Program-made: the position numbers and the translations under genes
The notes under the pieces: generated by a model
Databases searched by the model: none
Told to the model about the DNA's origin: nothing
What the model saw: the letters and a program-made list of their open reading frames with translations, nothing else
Assembly: GCA_016209105.1 (NCBI GenBank)
Contig: JACQWR010000024.1
Span: forward strand, 62,001-126,000
Direction: 5' to 3'
DNA from: Deltaproteobacteria bacterium
Lineage (GTDB): Bacteria; Desulfobacterota; Syntrophia; Syntrophales; JACQWR01
Length of the DNA: 64,000 nucleotides
Part shown: piece after piece, positions 1 through 8,647 of the stretch
Position numbering within the stretch: position 1 is the stretch's first letter
Layout of the letters: the number at the start of each line of letters is the position of its first letter

Positions 1-44
1 GATGCGGACGCCAGGATGAATCTCCCCGCGGTAACCAGTGTCAT
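1..44 (-). CDS. 5' end of an unidentified gene running off the window
   Basis: Only the first 14 codons are present. An ATG at 42-44 on the minus strand is preceded by a strong AGGAGG ribosome-binding site, and the reading frame stays open to the window edge (M-T-L-V-T-A-G-R-F-I-L-A-S-A). The hydrophobic start could be a signal peptide or membrane segment, but too little is visible to name a product. It is divergent from the membrane protein at 175. Confidence 0.45.
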   Translation of the reverse strand, partial: MTLVTAGRFILASA

Positions 45-174
45 TGTTTCTTTTTCCTCCTGCACCTTGCTGCCTTATAGAAGATTGCGCCACGGGTGTC
101 AATATGTCCATAGTGGTAGTGTTTCGGTTTAAAATTTATTGTCGCAAATATTAAAAAATGATAAGGTTTCACGC

Positions 175-1008
175 ATGTGGACGTTGCTCACAAGTTGGTT
201 CACCGTTGCAGTGGTTGTTCCTGTGCTCATCACCATCGGGCTTGGGGTGCTGAGCATGAATCCACCAGAATATATAATTGCCTATATATGCTTTACAGTT
301 ACGGCACTACTTCTATTAGCTCGTACTGGTTGGTGGCTAGCGTTTGAGCAATCGGGTAGTAAAGTCCAAGTGGTTCTCTTCGCTTTTGTAATCTTGGGGA
401 GTATAAGTGCTCTATGGTCCATTTCAATGAAATGGGTAAAAGAACGAGAACATAATTTCTTAACTCCTACTAGCAAAACTGAACAACCACCCGCAGAAAA
501 AAGAAGCGCAGCACCGGTAGCTTTTAAAAAACATATACCGCAGCTTGTGCCTCCATCGAAACAAACAGAACAAGGAATGTCTAAGAGCATTGTTCTCCCA
601 CAGGAAAACCGATTCCCACTTGTTGATGTTGAATTAGAACGCGTTAAAGCTGAAGATTCTGAAGTCCAGTTTGCCTATGATATTTTCGTACACAACAAAA
701 GCAATGTGACTATATCGCAGATCCATATTTTGAGGATGATTAATCCTGAAAAGAATAAACAGAGAATAGCCGTTCATGAACGCCCCCAAACAAAGTTAGC
801 TCCATTTCAAGAACAGATCAATGTACTTAGTCCGGATGAACGGAGGAAAATCCGTAGGGAACGTTCGCCGTCCTATGAATATGCGGTCGTCAGTGTCATA
901 TATGGCGATGATTCTGGCAAACGGTACAAGTGTATTTTTGAAGGTGACAGAGATGGTTTGCGCCTCACAGATAAATCTCTAATTGCAACGAATTCTTCCC
1001 AAAAATAG
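175..1008 (+). CDS. Hypothetical protein with three N-terminal membrane segments
   Basis: I do not recognise this family. The protein (277 residues from the ATG at 175) has three hydrophobic segments at about residues 8-28, 33-51 and 64-83. A Lys/Pro-rich linker and a soluble C-terminal half of about 150 residues follow. The second half (from about residue 145) reads like a beta-rich domain. The frame is open from a TTG at 139, but the ATG at 175 has AAGG eight bases upstream and is preferred. Its base composition is visibly more AT-rich than dinB next door, which suggests a recent arrival or weak selection. It stands alone between a divergent partial gene and a repeat. Confidence 0.55.
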   Translation: MWTLLTSWFTVAVVVPVLITIGLGVLSMNPPEYIIAYICFTVTALLLLARTGWWLAFEQSGSKVQVVLFAFVILGSISALWSISMKWVKEREHNFLTPTSKTEQPPAEKRSAAPVAFKKHIPQLVPPSKQTEQGMSKSIVLPQENRFPLVDVELERVKAEDSEVQFAYDIFVHNKSNVTISQIHILRMINPEKNKQRIAVHERPQTKLAPFQEQINVLSPDERRKIRRERSPSYEYAVVSVIYGDDSGKRYKCIFEGDRDGLRLTDKSLIATNSSQK

Positions 1009-1104
1009 TTTCTGCAAGTATCGTCTCCTAACAACTACACAATTTCATCCCAGCCAAACCGTAGCAGTGCACATCCTGACGGCTTGCTGAAAAAAATTGC
1101 TTTG

Positions 1105-1228
1105 CAGGCTGCTCAAAAATGTCCAGATGCAAGGCCCCTGAAATACTTCGCCATGAGGCGTACTTTCCTGTACGTTGAATGGCGAAGGATGAAGGAAACA
1201 CAGCAGATGGGCGTTTTTCAGCAGCCTG
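1105..1228. repeat. Dispersed inverted-end repeat, uninterrupted copy (empty site)
   Basis: A 124-bp repeat bounded by inverted ends CAGGCTGCTCAAAAA and TTTTTCAGCAGCCTG. It abuts the 3' end of dinB. A second copy at 46210-46439 has the same sequence but is split by an inserted 111-bp element, so this copy is its empty-site reference. I recall similar repeats in deltaproteobacterial genomes, but I cannot confirm that here. There is no coding capacity; it is MITE-like. Confidence 0.7.
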
Positions 1229-2545
1229 TTATCGGACGCGCACATGGAGGACGGGCAGGCCCAGATGACGGTGTTCCCGCTCTCCGGGAAGGACGGTCTC
1301 TTCCCGCATCGTGGGGTCTCCCCGCCTGCCCTTCCCCTTCACCTCGATGGCGTGCGATCCCCCCAAATGAAGGGTATGCTTGCCGTACCTCCCATTCAGG
1401 CCGTCCACGGCCCGGTAAAGCTCCTCCACCTTCTCCACCCCTATCGGATCTTCAAACAGGGAATACTGCACGGGGCGGGTGGGCGCCAATTCGGCGAGGA
1501 CGATGCCCGTCGCGCGGTACAGCGTCCCGCTCCGGAAGAGGAGGCCGAAGAGTTCCCGGAGGGATTCGGAAAGTTCGAGGGGATGGAATGAGGGGCGATC
1601 GAGCCTCATCTCTCCCGCCGTAGAGTCGAAATCCTGTTTCCTCAGAATAGCGGTGATGTTCCGTGGAGCAAGACCGTAGCGCCTTGCCTTCAGACAGGCC
1701 GCTTCCAGGTTCCGCATCAGGTGAGCAAAGAGGTATTCCGGCTCCGAAATCGGGGGCGCAAATGTCCTTGTTCTGCTGATGGAGAAACGGGCGCTCCGCT
1801 CCTCAGCGGAAACGGGATATACCGATTCGCCCCGCAGTTCCCGCCAGATCTCCCTGCCCGGCTTGGTCAGGCGTTCCTCAACTGTTCGCTCGGAAAGGCA
1901 GGCGAACTGGAGCGCCGTCCGCACCCCCAGCTTCTCCAGATAAGCGGTCGTGGCGGGGCCGATGCCCCATATTGCCCCGCAGGGAATCTCCCGCAGGTAA
2001 GAGGCAATCGCCCTGCCGCTGATAACGGTAAGACCGTCCGGTTTCCGGTGCTTGGAGGCAACCTTGGCGAGCACCTTGGTAATACTCAGTCCCACCGAGA
2101 CGCCGATGCCCACCTCTCGCTTGATCTCATCCTTGACCCGGCCGGCGATGGTCTCGTAGGAAGCGTGCAGGGCGCGGCGCATGCCCGTAATATCGGCGAA
2201 GGCCTCATCAATGGAGTATTCCTCAACCTGGGGGGTGAAACGCCGGATGACGCTGAACATCCGCCGCGAAAACAGACTGTAGCTCTCATAGTCGGAGGGC
2301 AGGACGATGAGCCCCGGACAGAGAAGCCTTGCCTGCCGGAGGGGAATGCCCCGCTTGACCCCCTTTTTCTTGGCAGCATAGCTGGCGCAGGCGACGATCC
2401 CGCGTTCCGCCCCCGTGATGATGGGTTTGCCCCTTAGGTGCGGATGCATGGCCTCCTCGCAGGAGGCAAAGAAGGCATCGCCGTCCACATGCAGGATCGC
2501 CCGGGGCCATGATCGGAGGGTAAACAATGGGCTTGTCTTTTCCAT
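1229..2545 (-). CDS. dinB: DNA polymerase IV (Y-family translesion polymerase)
   Basis: A translesion polymerase that copies damaged templates without proofreading. Catalytic carboxylates are visible in the palm: HVDGDAFFASCEE near residue 20 and YSIDEAF near residue 110. Helix-hairpin-helix and little-finger regions follow. QYSLF near residue 365 fits the Qx(S/D)LF beta-clamp-binding motif. At 438 residues it is somewhat longer than E. coli Pol IV (351), with a basic C-terminal tail ending in RVR. The ATG at 2543-2545 lies 13 bases from a palindromic SOS-type box (2559-2574), so the gene is very likely LexA-regulated. It is a single-gene unit ending next to a dispersed repeat. The family assignment is secure; PolIV versus another DinB subgroup is by overall similarity. 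Confidence 0.95.
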   Translation of the reverse strand: MEKTSPLFTLRSWPRAILHVDGDAFFASCEEAMHPHLRGKPIITGAERGIVACASYAAKKKGVKRGIPLRQARLLCPGLIVLPSDYESYSLFSRRMFSVIRRFTPQVEEYSIDEAFADITGMRRALHASYETIAGRVKDEIKREVGIGVSVGLSITKVLAKVASKHRKPDGLTVISGRAIASYLREIPCGAIWGIGPATTAYLEKLGVRTALQFACLSERTVEERLTKPGREIWRELRGESVYPVSAEERSARFSISRTRTFAPPISEPEYLFAHLMRNLEAACLKARRYGLAPRNITAILRKQDFDSTAGEMRLDRPSFHPLELSESLRELFGLLFRSGTLYRATGIVLAELAPTRPVQYSLFEDPIGVEKVEELYRAVDGLNGRYGKHTLHLGGSHAIEVKGKGRRGDPTMREETVLPGEREHRHLGLPVLHVRVR

Positions 2546-2558
2546 TGCCGCATGTTAG

Positions 2559-2574
2559 TAGAACGCACGTTCTA
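2559..2574. promoter_or_regulatory. SOS (LexA) box upstream of dinB
   Basis: A perfect palindrome TAGAACGCACGTTCTA of the GAAC-N4-GTTC class, typical of Gram-positive-style LexA operators. It lies just upstream of the dinB start codon, where it would overlap the promoter. The same 16-mer with only the centre changed precedes the recA gene block at 8009. Binding by LexA is inferred; no lexA gene is in the window. Confidence 0.75.
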
Positions 2575-2678
2575 TTGTCAAGACCTTTCTCCTGTAGCCC
2601 GATATGGCGCATGGAAACTCATTGGAAAAAAAGAAAAGATCAACCGGTTGCTGCCGGGAAGTGAGATCATCTTTGAAT

Positions 2679-2790
2679 TTGACAGTAAGCACATTCCCCG
2701 TAGCTTGCTGCGGGGTAAGCGAACGAATGTTGAAAATTACTATTCCTTAAGAATCGAAGCTTCTCCGCAGAATACTGCGGAGAGCTTCAA
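2679..2790 (+). repeat. REP-like structured repeat, copy 1
   Basis: Begins directly after GAAT (2675-2678) with a TCGGCAGCGAGCG-like left end, a CCCCG..CGGGG hairpin, the linker ATTCCTTAAGAATCGAAG and a CTCCGCAG..CTGCGGAG hairpin, and ends CTTCAA. It lies between dinB and the restriction gene. The remaining bases up to 2985 hold nothing I can identify. Confidence 0.8.
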
Positions 2791-2985
2791 TGGCGGCAGG
2801 ACGTGGAAAAAATCCCCACGCTTATCGGGTCAATTGGCGCGAGCCCTTTTTAAGATTTTCGACGATATCTGGGACATCATCAATGCCCGCAACCAGAAAG
2901 ATAGCATTATAACCTTAACCTTCCAGTTCGCACGAAATGGTCATCCGAGTGCATGAGACATTGTGCAGGGCACTTTCATTCCCCC

Positions 2986-3951
2986 TTACAGGTTTAATAT
3001 CCATTCACAGATCGTCGTCAGTTGCTCATCGTTGGTCAGATTTGCGGCGTTATCCATTATCCCCTTCTGCAGTTGTTTGTATATTTCCACAGCCATGCTG
3101 TTTTCAATCGCTGCGCCGATAAAGAACGTCCGAGGCTCTGGCTTTAATTTTCTAAAGCTTTTTCTTATCCTTTCTAACGCAGAATTTGCGGTTTTCCAAT
3201 GTTCGTCCGCCCCTGCCGGATCAATGCCGCCTTTCAACTCGCCCAAAGCAATATATCTTTCACTGTTATGTATAATAGATTGCTTGCCGCGTTTTAAGTC
3301 CTCAACGGTGCCATGGAGGATTGAAAGGTCAACATTTTTTCTTACAGCCGGAATTGTGATGTTCATAATCAGGAGACGATGCTTATTGTCTTTTGACCAA
3401 TAGAGACCTTTGATGCGTTTTTCTATCCCCGTGTCATCTCCCGGTTTTGCAAGCCATGAATTCGTGTCGGAGTCATTCCATCGGTAGTCTACACCCGATA
3501 TGTTGAATACCGACAGCAATGACCGCAGGAACTTTCTTTCTCCTAACACCCCCGCTAAATTTCTTGCTTTCCCGCCTAAGGCGTCTCCCTTCGTCAGAAG
3601 ATAACGGTAAACAAGTTCATCGATAAAACTTTCGCCGGCGGGCTCAAGAAATTTCTCGATAAGTCCTTTTATTGCAAGAATCTTATCTTCCTTCGTCAAG
3701 TGGTTTAAAGATTTATCGGAAAGCCCCGACGCAGTAAGCAGGCCGGCTCTCAGGTCTTCAACCTGCAACAGGCCATTCGGTTCTTTAACCCTGCTGGCTA
3801 TGGCTTTAAGGGCCTTGGCTTCTTCGACATAGGGAACGGCGAGATAGTTTTTCTCCAGTGCAAGCGCTATGAAGCCTGATCGGGTTTTTTCTCGCGGCGT
3901 TACCAAGTCCGCCGCGCTTTTAATAAGGGTGGTTTTTATCTTTTTTGCCAT
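2986..3951 (-). CDS. AvaI/BsoBI-type restriction endonuclease
   Basis: A type II endonuclease closely resembling BsoBI along its full length (321 residues against 323). From the ATG at 3951, the catalytic residues fall almost where BsoBI has them: D208 (KNVDLS), E238-x-K240 (GELKGGIDPAGADEHWK) and H251. The block FLEPAGESFIDEL near residue 101 is also family-typical. BsoBI and AvaI cut C/YCGRG, so the same specificity is predicted but not proven. An in-frame GTG at 3963 is possible; ATG is preferred. The gene overlaps the end of its methyltransferase partner by 16 bases, so the two are translationally coupled with the methylase first. No sign of inactivation is seen. Confidence 0.93.
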   Translation of the reverse strand: MAKKIKTTLIKSAADLVTPREKTRSGFIALALEKNYLAVPYVEEAKALKAIASRVKEPNGLLQVEDLRAGLLTASGLSDKSLNHLTKEDKILAIKGLIEKFLEPAGESFIDELVYRYLLTKGDALGGKARNLAGVLGERKFLRSLLSVFNISGVDYRWNDSDTNSWLAKPGDDTGIEKRIKGLYWSKDNKHRLLIMNITIPAVRKNVDLSILHGTVEDLKRGKQSIIHNSERYIALGELKGGIDPAGADEHWKTANSALERIRKSFRKLKPEPRTFFIGAAIENSMAVEIYKQLQKGIMDNAANLTNDEQLTTICEWILNL

Positions 3952-5360
3952 AAATATACGCACTTCCGGATTTCGGTTCTCCCGTAGTTGCCCATCTGCT
4001 GGCTGCTGTTCCCCTTGCCTTTGGGTAAAACAAATATCTTCTTAATTTTGAAATCGAGATTCTCCGCAAATTCGGAAAGGATTAAATCAACAGGAATCTC
4101 TTCCCCGCCGTAGCGAACGTTATCATTTATCATGACACAGTAACCGCCGCTTCTTAAGACCCTTGCCATTTCACAAATAACAAAACATAATTCCAGAAAA
4201 TAGTTCTTCACCATTCTCGGGATATTGCTGTTATTAAGCTTCTCCAATTTATTCAACACGTCAAGAACCGAATTCACCTCGCCCATTGCTGCAGAATTGT
4301 CGTAAACGCTAAGGACCTTCTCAAAAATTCCGGGTTTGCCTATGGATGTATAAAATTGATTTAAGCGGTCGATCTTTTCTTTGTTCTCGACAGTGCAGGA
4401 GAGCATTGATTGGCGTAAATTGCGAACCTGATCGTTATCATATCCAAGATAAACCAGTTCCAAGGCATAGGTTCTCGTGTAGTCATAACGATTGCAGTAA
4501 GGCGGGGAAGTAATGATGAAATCAAAATAACCATCTTCAAGCTTCGGCAGTTCTTCCAAGCAAGATCCTTCGGCAATGGTTACCGGATATTTATCTTTTC
4601 CGCTGTTCTCAAACTGTTCAAAGAGGGAGACAGCGTTGCCGACAGAGAGGTCATGGATAATATCATGGAGTTTTCGCTGAACCGCTTCTTGAAAGGTCAG
4701 GATTTTCCCTTTGTCAAACGGCTTGCCCGCAAGCTGCCTTTGGGAGCGGTAATCCCACCGCAAATACTGCCCGTCTTTTCTTGTGTAGCTGATTGCTTCC
4801 AATTCGGCAAAAGCTGCAAAACGTAATATACTCTGAATGCTTTGATCTTGAATCTTTGAACAATAGCTCAAATACTTATTGAGATAAACTTCCGCCTCTT
4901 CGGGAAAGGCGTCTTTCGTAATTGAAATATGGTTCAGGTGGCTGTCGTAATGACGGATTCTGGCGAGGTCACTCCAGATATTCTTCACAACGGCTTTCAG
5001 GCGTTGAACATCAACTTCGTTAAGGGCTTGCCGCGTCTTTACAACGAAAGAGCCGACGGGCAGGAGTTCTATCCCGTATGATTGCCATCCAAGTTCCTGC
5101 CCGGCAAAAAGTGTTGTTCCGGCACCTGAAAAAGGATCCAAAACTCTTCCCGGCTTTGGAGAGTACTCGGTCAAAAAGTATTTTACCAGACTGGCCGAGA
5201 AGCCTTCTTTGTATTTGAACCAGCGGTACACCGGCTCTTCTTTGTTTGCTTGGAAACTGACGACTTTGCGGGTTAAATTATTGGCAGTCTCCAACCTGTC
5301 CGCAAATCGGTGATAGAGTTTTTGCCGCTCGGTAAGAAAAAGTTCTGCTGCTTGTTCCAT
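3936..5360 (-). CDS. DNA amino-methyltransferase of the restriction-modification pair
   Basis: Protects host DNA from the neighbouring BsoBI-like nuclease by methylating an exocyclic amino group, probably N4-cytosine as in AvaI-type systems (inferred). The SAM-binding motif DPFSGAGTT is at residues 75-83 and the catalytic TSPPY motif at 284-288. About 200 residues lie between them, presumably the target-recognition region. This SAM-first order differs from the common beta-class N4 methylases, in which TSPPY comes first. The length is 474 residues. It is transcribed before the nuclease gene, the safe order for a horizontally acquired pair. No controller (C) protein gene is next to it, and 236 bp with no recognisable gene lie upstream. 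Confidence 0.9.
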   Translation of the reverse strand: MEQAAELFLTERQKLYHRFADRLETANNLTRKVVSFQANKEEPVYRWFKYKEGFSASLVKYFLTEYSPKPGRVLDPFSGAGTTLFAGQELGWQSYGIELLPVGSFVVKTRQALNEVDVQRLKAVVKNIWSDLARIRHYDSHLNHISITKDAFPEEAEVYLNKYLSYCSKIQDQSIQSILRFAAFAELEAISYTRKDGQYLRWDYRSQRQLAGKPFDKGKILTFQEAVQRKLHDIIHDLSVGNAVSLFEQFENSGKDKYPVTIAEGSCLEELPKLEDGYFDFIITSPPYCNRYDYTRTYALELVYLGYDNDQVRNLRQSMLSCTVENKEKIDRLNQFYTSIGKPGIFEKVLSVYDNSAAMGEVNSVLDVLNKLEKLNNSNIPRMVKNYFLELCFVICEMARVLRSGGYCVMINDNVRYGGEEIPVDLILSEFAENLDFKIKKIFVLPKGKGNSSQQMGNYGRTEIRKCVYLWQKR

Positions 5361-5596
5361 GTTAAGAGTTTAACATTTTATTATTGAGAAGGATATAGAA
5401 ACTATCGGTATGGTCTCATTTTGTATCTTGCATAATTTCCTGTTCTCTCTTGATCACTCTGGAGAGCTGGATTGATCGGCGATCGGGTAGAGCCGACCGT
5501 ATGCGTCAGGTACGGACACGAAGTGAAACAATAAATCCGTCCCTTTTTTCTTCGTAAATTATGACCCAATGGAAGGGTATGAGGAGGGAGCCGCCG

Positions 5597-7726
5597 TTAC
5601 GATGTCCTAATTTGAAAGATCTTATGAATTCCCGTAATGTTTTTGAGTTCAAAGAGGCCGATATAGCGCATATCATATTTTTTATCGGTTTTTATGCCAT
5701 GGGCGACAGCCTCTGTGACCAGAATACGGTCTTGAACCGGAAAATCACCTGCCGAAATACCACCATCCACCTCTATAAGATCCTGCCCTTTGAGACCCTC
5801 AACCCTGAACGGGATGTTCACGTTGGTTCCGTGGCGATCTCCATCCGGACGAATGCGAACAGCGCCGAAGTGTATCCCGAATCTCAAATGAATCTCAGGC
5901 CCATCGGTTATGTTTGCATTGTAATTCTGGGTCTCTCGTAAGATCTCAACCGCCGCATCCACTGCTTGCTCGGTGTGTGGAAAGCCGACCAAAAAACCAT
6001 CACCGGTGCTCTTTACGAAATGAGAATCACAGCGCTGAAAGATAGGAAACATGATTCCCTCAAGGGCATTCTTGATCTGGTAGGTTGCCTCGTCTCCAAA
6101 GAGGTCCATCATTCGGGACGATTCGCATATGTCAACGACCATGACCGCTTCAGGGATCTCCTTTCCACCCGATGGGGCATTGAGCGCCTTCATGCGTTGC
6201 GCGGTGTCGTGGTAATTCTGGTCGGCAGACAGGATTTCACCAAACAACGATCGGGCCTGGTGTTTGAGGCCTGCTTCCTGACATGCTACACCAAGATCGT
6301 AAAAACGGGATTTTATCGAATCGTCTGAGCAGGGGATTGTGGCGAGTTTCTTGATATGTGCCTCTGCAGCTTCCAATTTTTTCACGCCTAAGAAGTAGAA
6401 CGCAAGGCGGAATCGCGCATCGTTTTCATGGGCCCCACTCGATTGGATGATCTCTTCGAGGAGCGGGACAGCTCTGTCGGGTTCCTTCTTTTGCTCCTCG
6501 TAAACCTTGACAAGGTCCAGGCGTATACGATTTAGTTCGTCTCCCGCGATCTTTCCGCCAGCGATCATGTTTTCATAAATATCAATTCGGCGGTCGGATA
6601 TCTGTTTGTTCAAAATGTCTATTCTCTTTGAAATACCGGGATCAACCTTTTCGAAGCTCGCCAGACGATCAATCAACCCAATGGCTTGATCTATTTCCCC
6701 CGCAGCTAAATGGATCGCGATGGATTTCTCGAGGACTTCAAACAATCCCGACTGGAAATCCTTGCTGTTGGGCCTGATCCTGAGCAGTTGTTCACAGGCT
6801 TCAATTGCCTCGGGAAAACACTCGTTCTTTAGATTATGGGAGATGGCCTCCTTCAGTGTCTCTTCATCTTCTTCCCGCCTCTTACGCAAGTCATCATGTA
6901 TGGCGCGATACCGGTCCTCGTTTTTACCGTCCAAGAGAATTGCTTTTTTGATGCACGCCTCCGCCTTTGGAATTTCCCCTCTGTCCCAGAAAATTTTTGC
7001 CTGAAGAATTTGGAGACGGGGATCGTCAGGCCTTTTTGCCAGTTCTTCTTTGACGATCGAAAATGCCTTATCCGGTTCCCCGCTAAAGAGGTAAAAATAC
7101 ATCAGCGTGAAGAGAAATCTGTCCGTGGCCTTGCCCGTTTTGCGCACAGCCTCAAAGGTTGAAGTGATACTAGGCAGTTGCTTTAAACTTTGATACGCAT
7201 TGAATAATGATCGGTAAACAGCCTCGTTGAGTGGATCCCTGTCAGCGAGTTCAAACAGTGCATTCGTGGCTTCGCTCTCATGACGCGGACAGTTTTCAGC
7301 CATGCCCTCGTATTCTTTTGCGGCAGCTTCCAGGTTCTTCCTGTTGATATAAATCTCTGCGGAAAGGCTATATTTTTTGGAAAAATAGGGGCCGAGGGCC
7401 TTGAGCTTGTTGAAAATTTTGAGCGCATCGTCGTGCTTGTTTTGCCGATAGTAGAGCTCACCGAGTACCTCATAGTATCTCATGTACCGGGGGCCAAGCT
7501 TTTCAACCTGAACAGCAAAATCCTCGGAGGGCGAAATCTTCAGGATGGACTCGCACGTAGAGAGGGCGCGAGCATAGTCTTTTTTGTTATAGTGGGCATG
7601 GGCTAAATCGTTCAGGACCTTGATATCATTTTGGTCTTGCATCAATTCTAACTCGCCATACTTTATGACCCCATCCCAGTCTCCGTCTCGGTAAGCTTTT
7701 CGACGTTGATCTGTATATTTTGACAC
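5597..7726 (-). CDS. TPR-repeat protein with C-terminal class III nucleotide cyclase domain
   Basis: Residues 1 to about 500 are a series of helical TPR-like repeats; residues 526-709 are a class III cyclase domain. The catalytic set appears complete: metal-binding D532 (VVDICESS) and D576 (KSTGDGF), purine-selecting K572 with Asp in GDRHGTNVN, and transition-state N637 and R641 (NIPFR). The Lys/Asp pair predicts ATP as substrate, so cAMP is the likely product. No signal peptide or membrane segment is visible, so it should be cytoplasmic and controlled through TPR contacts. It is a single-gene unit. A cNMP-binding protein is encoded at 60805-61374, but a link between the two is only a guess. 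Confidence 0.9.
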   Translation of the reverse strand: MSKYTDQRRKAYRDGDWDGVIKYGELELMQDQNDIKVLNDLAHAHYNKKDYARALSTCESILKISPSEDFAVQVEKLGPRYMRYYEVLGELYYRQNKHDDALKIFNKLKALGPYFSKKYSLSAEIYINRKNLEAAAKEYEGMAENCPRHESEATNALFELADRDPLNEAVYRSLFNAYQSLKQLPSITSTFEAVRKTGKATDRFLFTLMYFYLFSGEPDKAFSIVKEELAKRPDDPRLQILQAKIFWDRGEIPKAEACIKKAILLDGKNEDRYRAIHDDLRKRREEDEETLKEAISHNLKNECFPEAIEACEQLLRIRPNSKDFQSGLFEVLEKSIAIHLAAGEIDQAIGLIDRLASFEKVDPGISKRIDILNKQISDRRIDIYENMIAGGKIAGDELNRIRLDLVKVYEEQKKEPDRAVPLLEEIIQSSGAHENDARFRLAFYFLGVKKLEAAEAHIKKLATIPCSDDSIKSRFYDLGVACQEAGLKHQARSLFGEILSADQNYHDTAQRMKALNAPSGGKEIPEAVMVVDICESSRMMDLFGDEATYQIKNALEGIMFPIFQRCDSHFVKSTGDGFLVGFPHTEQAVDAAVEILRETQNYNANITDGPEIHLRFGIHFGAVRIRPDGDRHGTNVNIPFRVEGLKGQDLIEVDGGISAGDFPVQDRILVTEAVAHGIKTDKKYDMRYIGLFELKNITGIHKIFQIRTS

Positions 7727-7982
7727 GTCTCCTACTCCCTATTCCCGGTGCGGGTAATGTAATACGTTTGATAAGCACCTGCTTTTGATGGGAGGGAGTA
7801 TAGGAAGAACGGCCTTGCATGTCAAGGAGATCATGGACACAAAACGTGGTATGCGGCCTTGATGACCAGCGCGGCTTCGCTTAACCCTAATTTTACCGTC
7901 TCCATCACGCCCGCTCGGATGCGGCAAAAAAGCAGTTTTACTATTCCGCGCTCCCCGTTAAAACACCCCTCAAAATATTCCC

Positions 7983-8024
7983 TTGACATTTTCCGGCCGC
8001 CATAGTAGTAGAACGAACGTTCTA
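7983..8024 (+). promoter_or_regulatory. Promoter with overlapping SOS box before the pgpA-cinA-thpR-recA-recX-alaS block
   Basis: A -35 TTGACA at 7983-7988 is followed after 17 bases by a weak -10 (TAGTAG, 8006-8011). The palindrome TAGAACGAACGTTCTA at 8009-8024 overlaps the -10 and the expected start, the classic position for LexA repression. It shares its GAAC-N4-GTTC arms with the box at dinB. The preceding intergenic stretch (7727-7982) shows no gene. Confidence 0.7.
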
Positions 8025-8052
8025 TGAAAACGTATTCCGGGCCGGAACCTCC

Positions 8053-8634
8053 ATGAAGCCGGTCGCTCCGGAAAAGCCGCAGGAACAGCGGGATGAGCGG
8101 CGGGACGCCAAATCCTTCAAAGCCGTTGACAGGACAGGGAAAAGAGGATATTACTCCGCCAAAAAGAGGTGCCTTCTGAACGAACGATTTGTAAAGGTCA
8201 CGGCGACCGGTTTCGGGAGCGGGTACGCACCCTTTATGCCGGGAACCGTGGGAACACTCATCGCCGTACCTCTGTACCTGATGTTTTCGTTCCTCTCCTG
8301 GCCTCTGTACCTGCTGTCGGCATTGGCCTTCGCCTGTCTGGCGTGCATCATATCCGGAGAAGCGGAAACAATTTTCCACGAGAAGGACGCGCCCCGCATC
8401 GTGATTGACGAGATGGCCGGCTTCCTCTGTACCATGTTTCTCGTTACCCCGACGGCGGCGCATGTTCTTTGGGGATTTATTTTTTTCCGCTTTTTCGATA
8501 TCGTGAAACCCTTTCCCGCGCGCACGATCCAGGATAGGCTCTCCGGCGGGTACGGCATTGTGGGCGACGATCTCGTGGCGGGCATCTATGGCAGCGCGGC
8601 GCTTGCCGTCCTGATGAAATTCTGGGATCTGTAA
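8053..8634 (+). CDS. pgpA: Phosphatidylglycerophosphatase A
   Basis: A membrane phosphatase that makes phosphatidylglycerol from phosphatidylglycerol-phosphate. The family hallmark IVIDEMAGFLCTM is near residues 116-128, followed by FFRFFDIVKPFPARTIQ and GGYGIVGDDLVAGIY. About four hydrophobic segments are present. The ATG at 8053 gives a basic extension of roughly 40 residues before the usual family start at ERFVKVTATGFGSGYAP. The ribosome-binding site is poor, so the true start could be a rarer codon downstream. It is the first gene after the SOS box, 13 bases ahead of cinA. Placing a phospholipid enzyme under SOS control is probably incidental to its position in the recA transcript. Confidence 0.85.
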   Translation: MKPVAPEKPQEQRDERRDAKSFKAVDRTGKRGYYSAKKRCLLNERFVKVTATGFGSGYAPFMPGTVGTLIAVPLYLMFSFLSWPLYLLSALAFACLACIISGEAETIFHEKDAPRIVIDEMAGFLCTMFLVTPTAAHVLWGFIFFRFFDIVKPFPARTIQDRLSGGYGIVGDDLVAGIYGSAALAVLMKFWDL

Positions 8635-8647
8635 CGGAAATCCGCTC

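Noticed and set aside
1084-1623. A 179-codon open frame on the plus strand
   Set aside because: It begins in the dispersed repeat and continues antisense to dinB; no family signal.
2552-2956. A 134-codon open frame on the plus strand
   Set aside because: It runs through the SOS box and REP-like copy 1, and the only notable stretch is the translated repeat.
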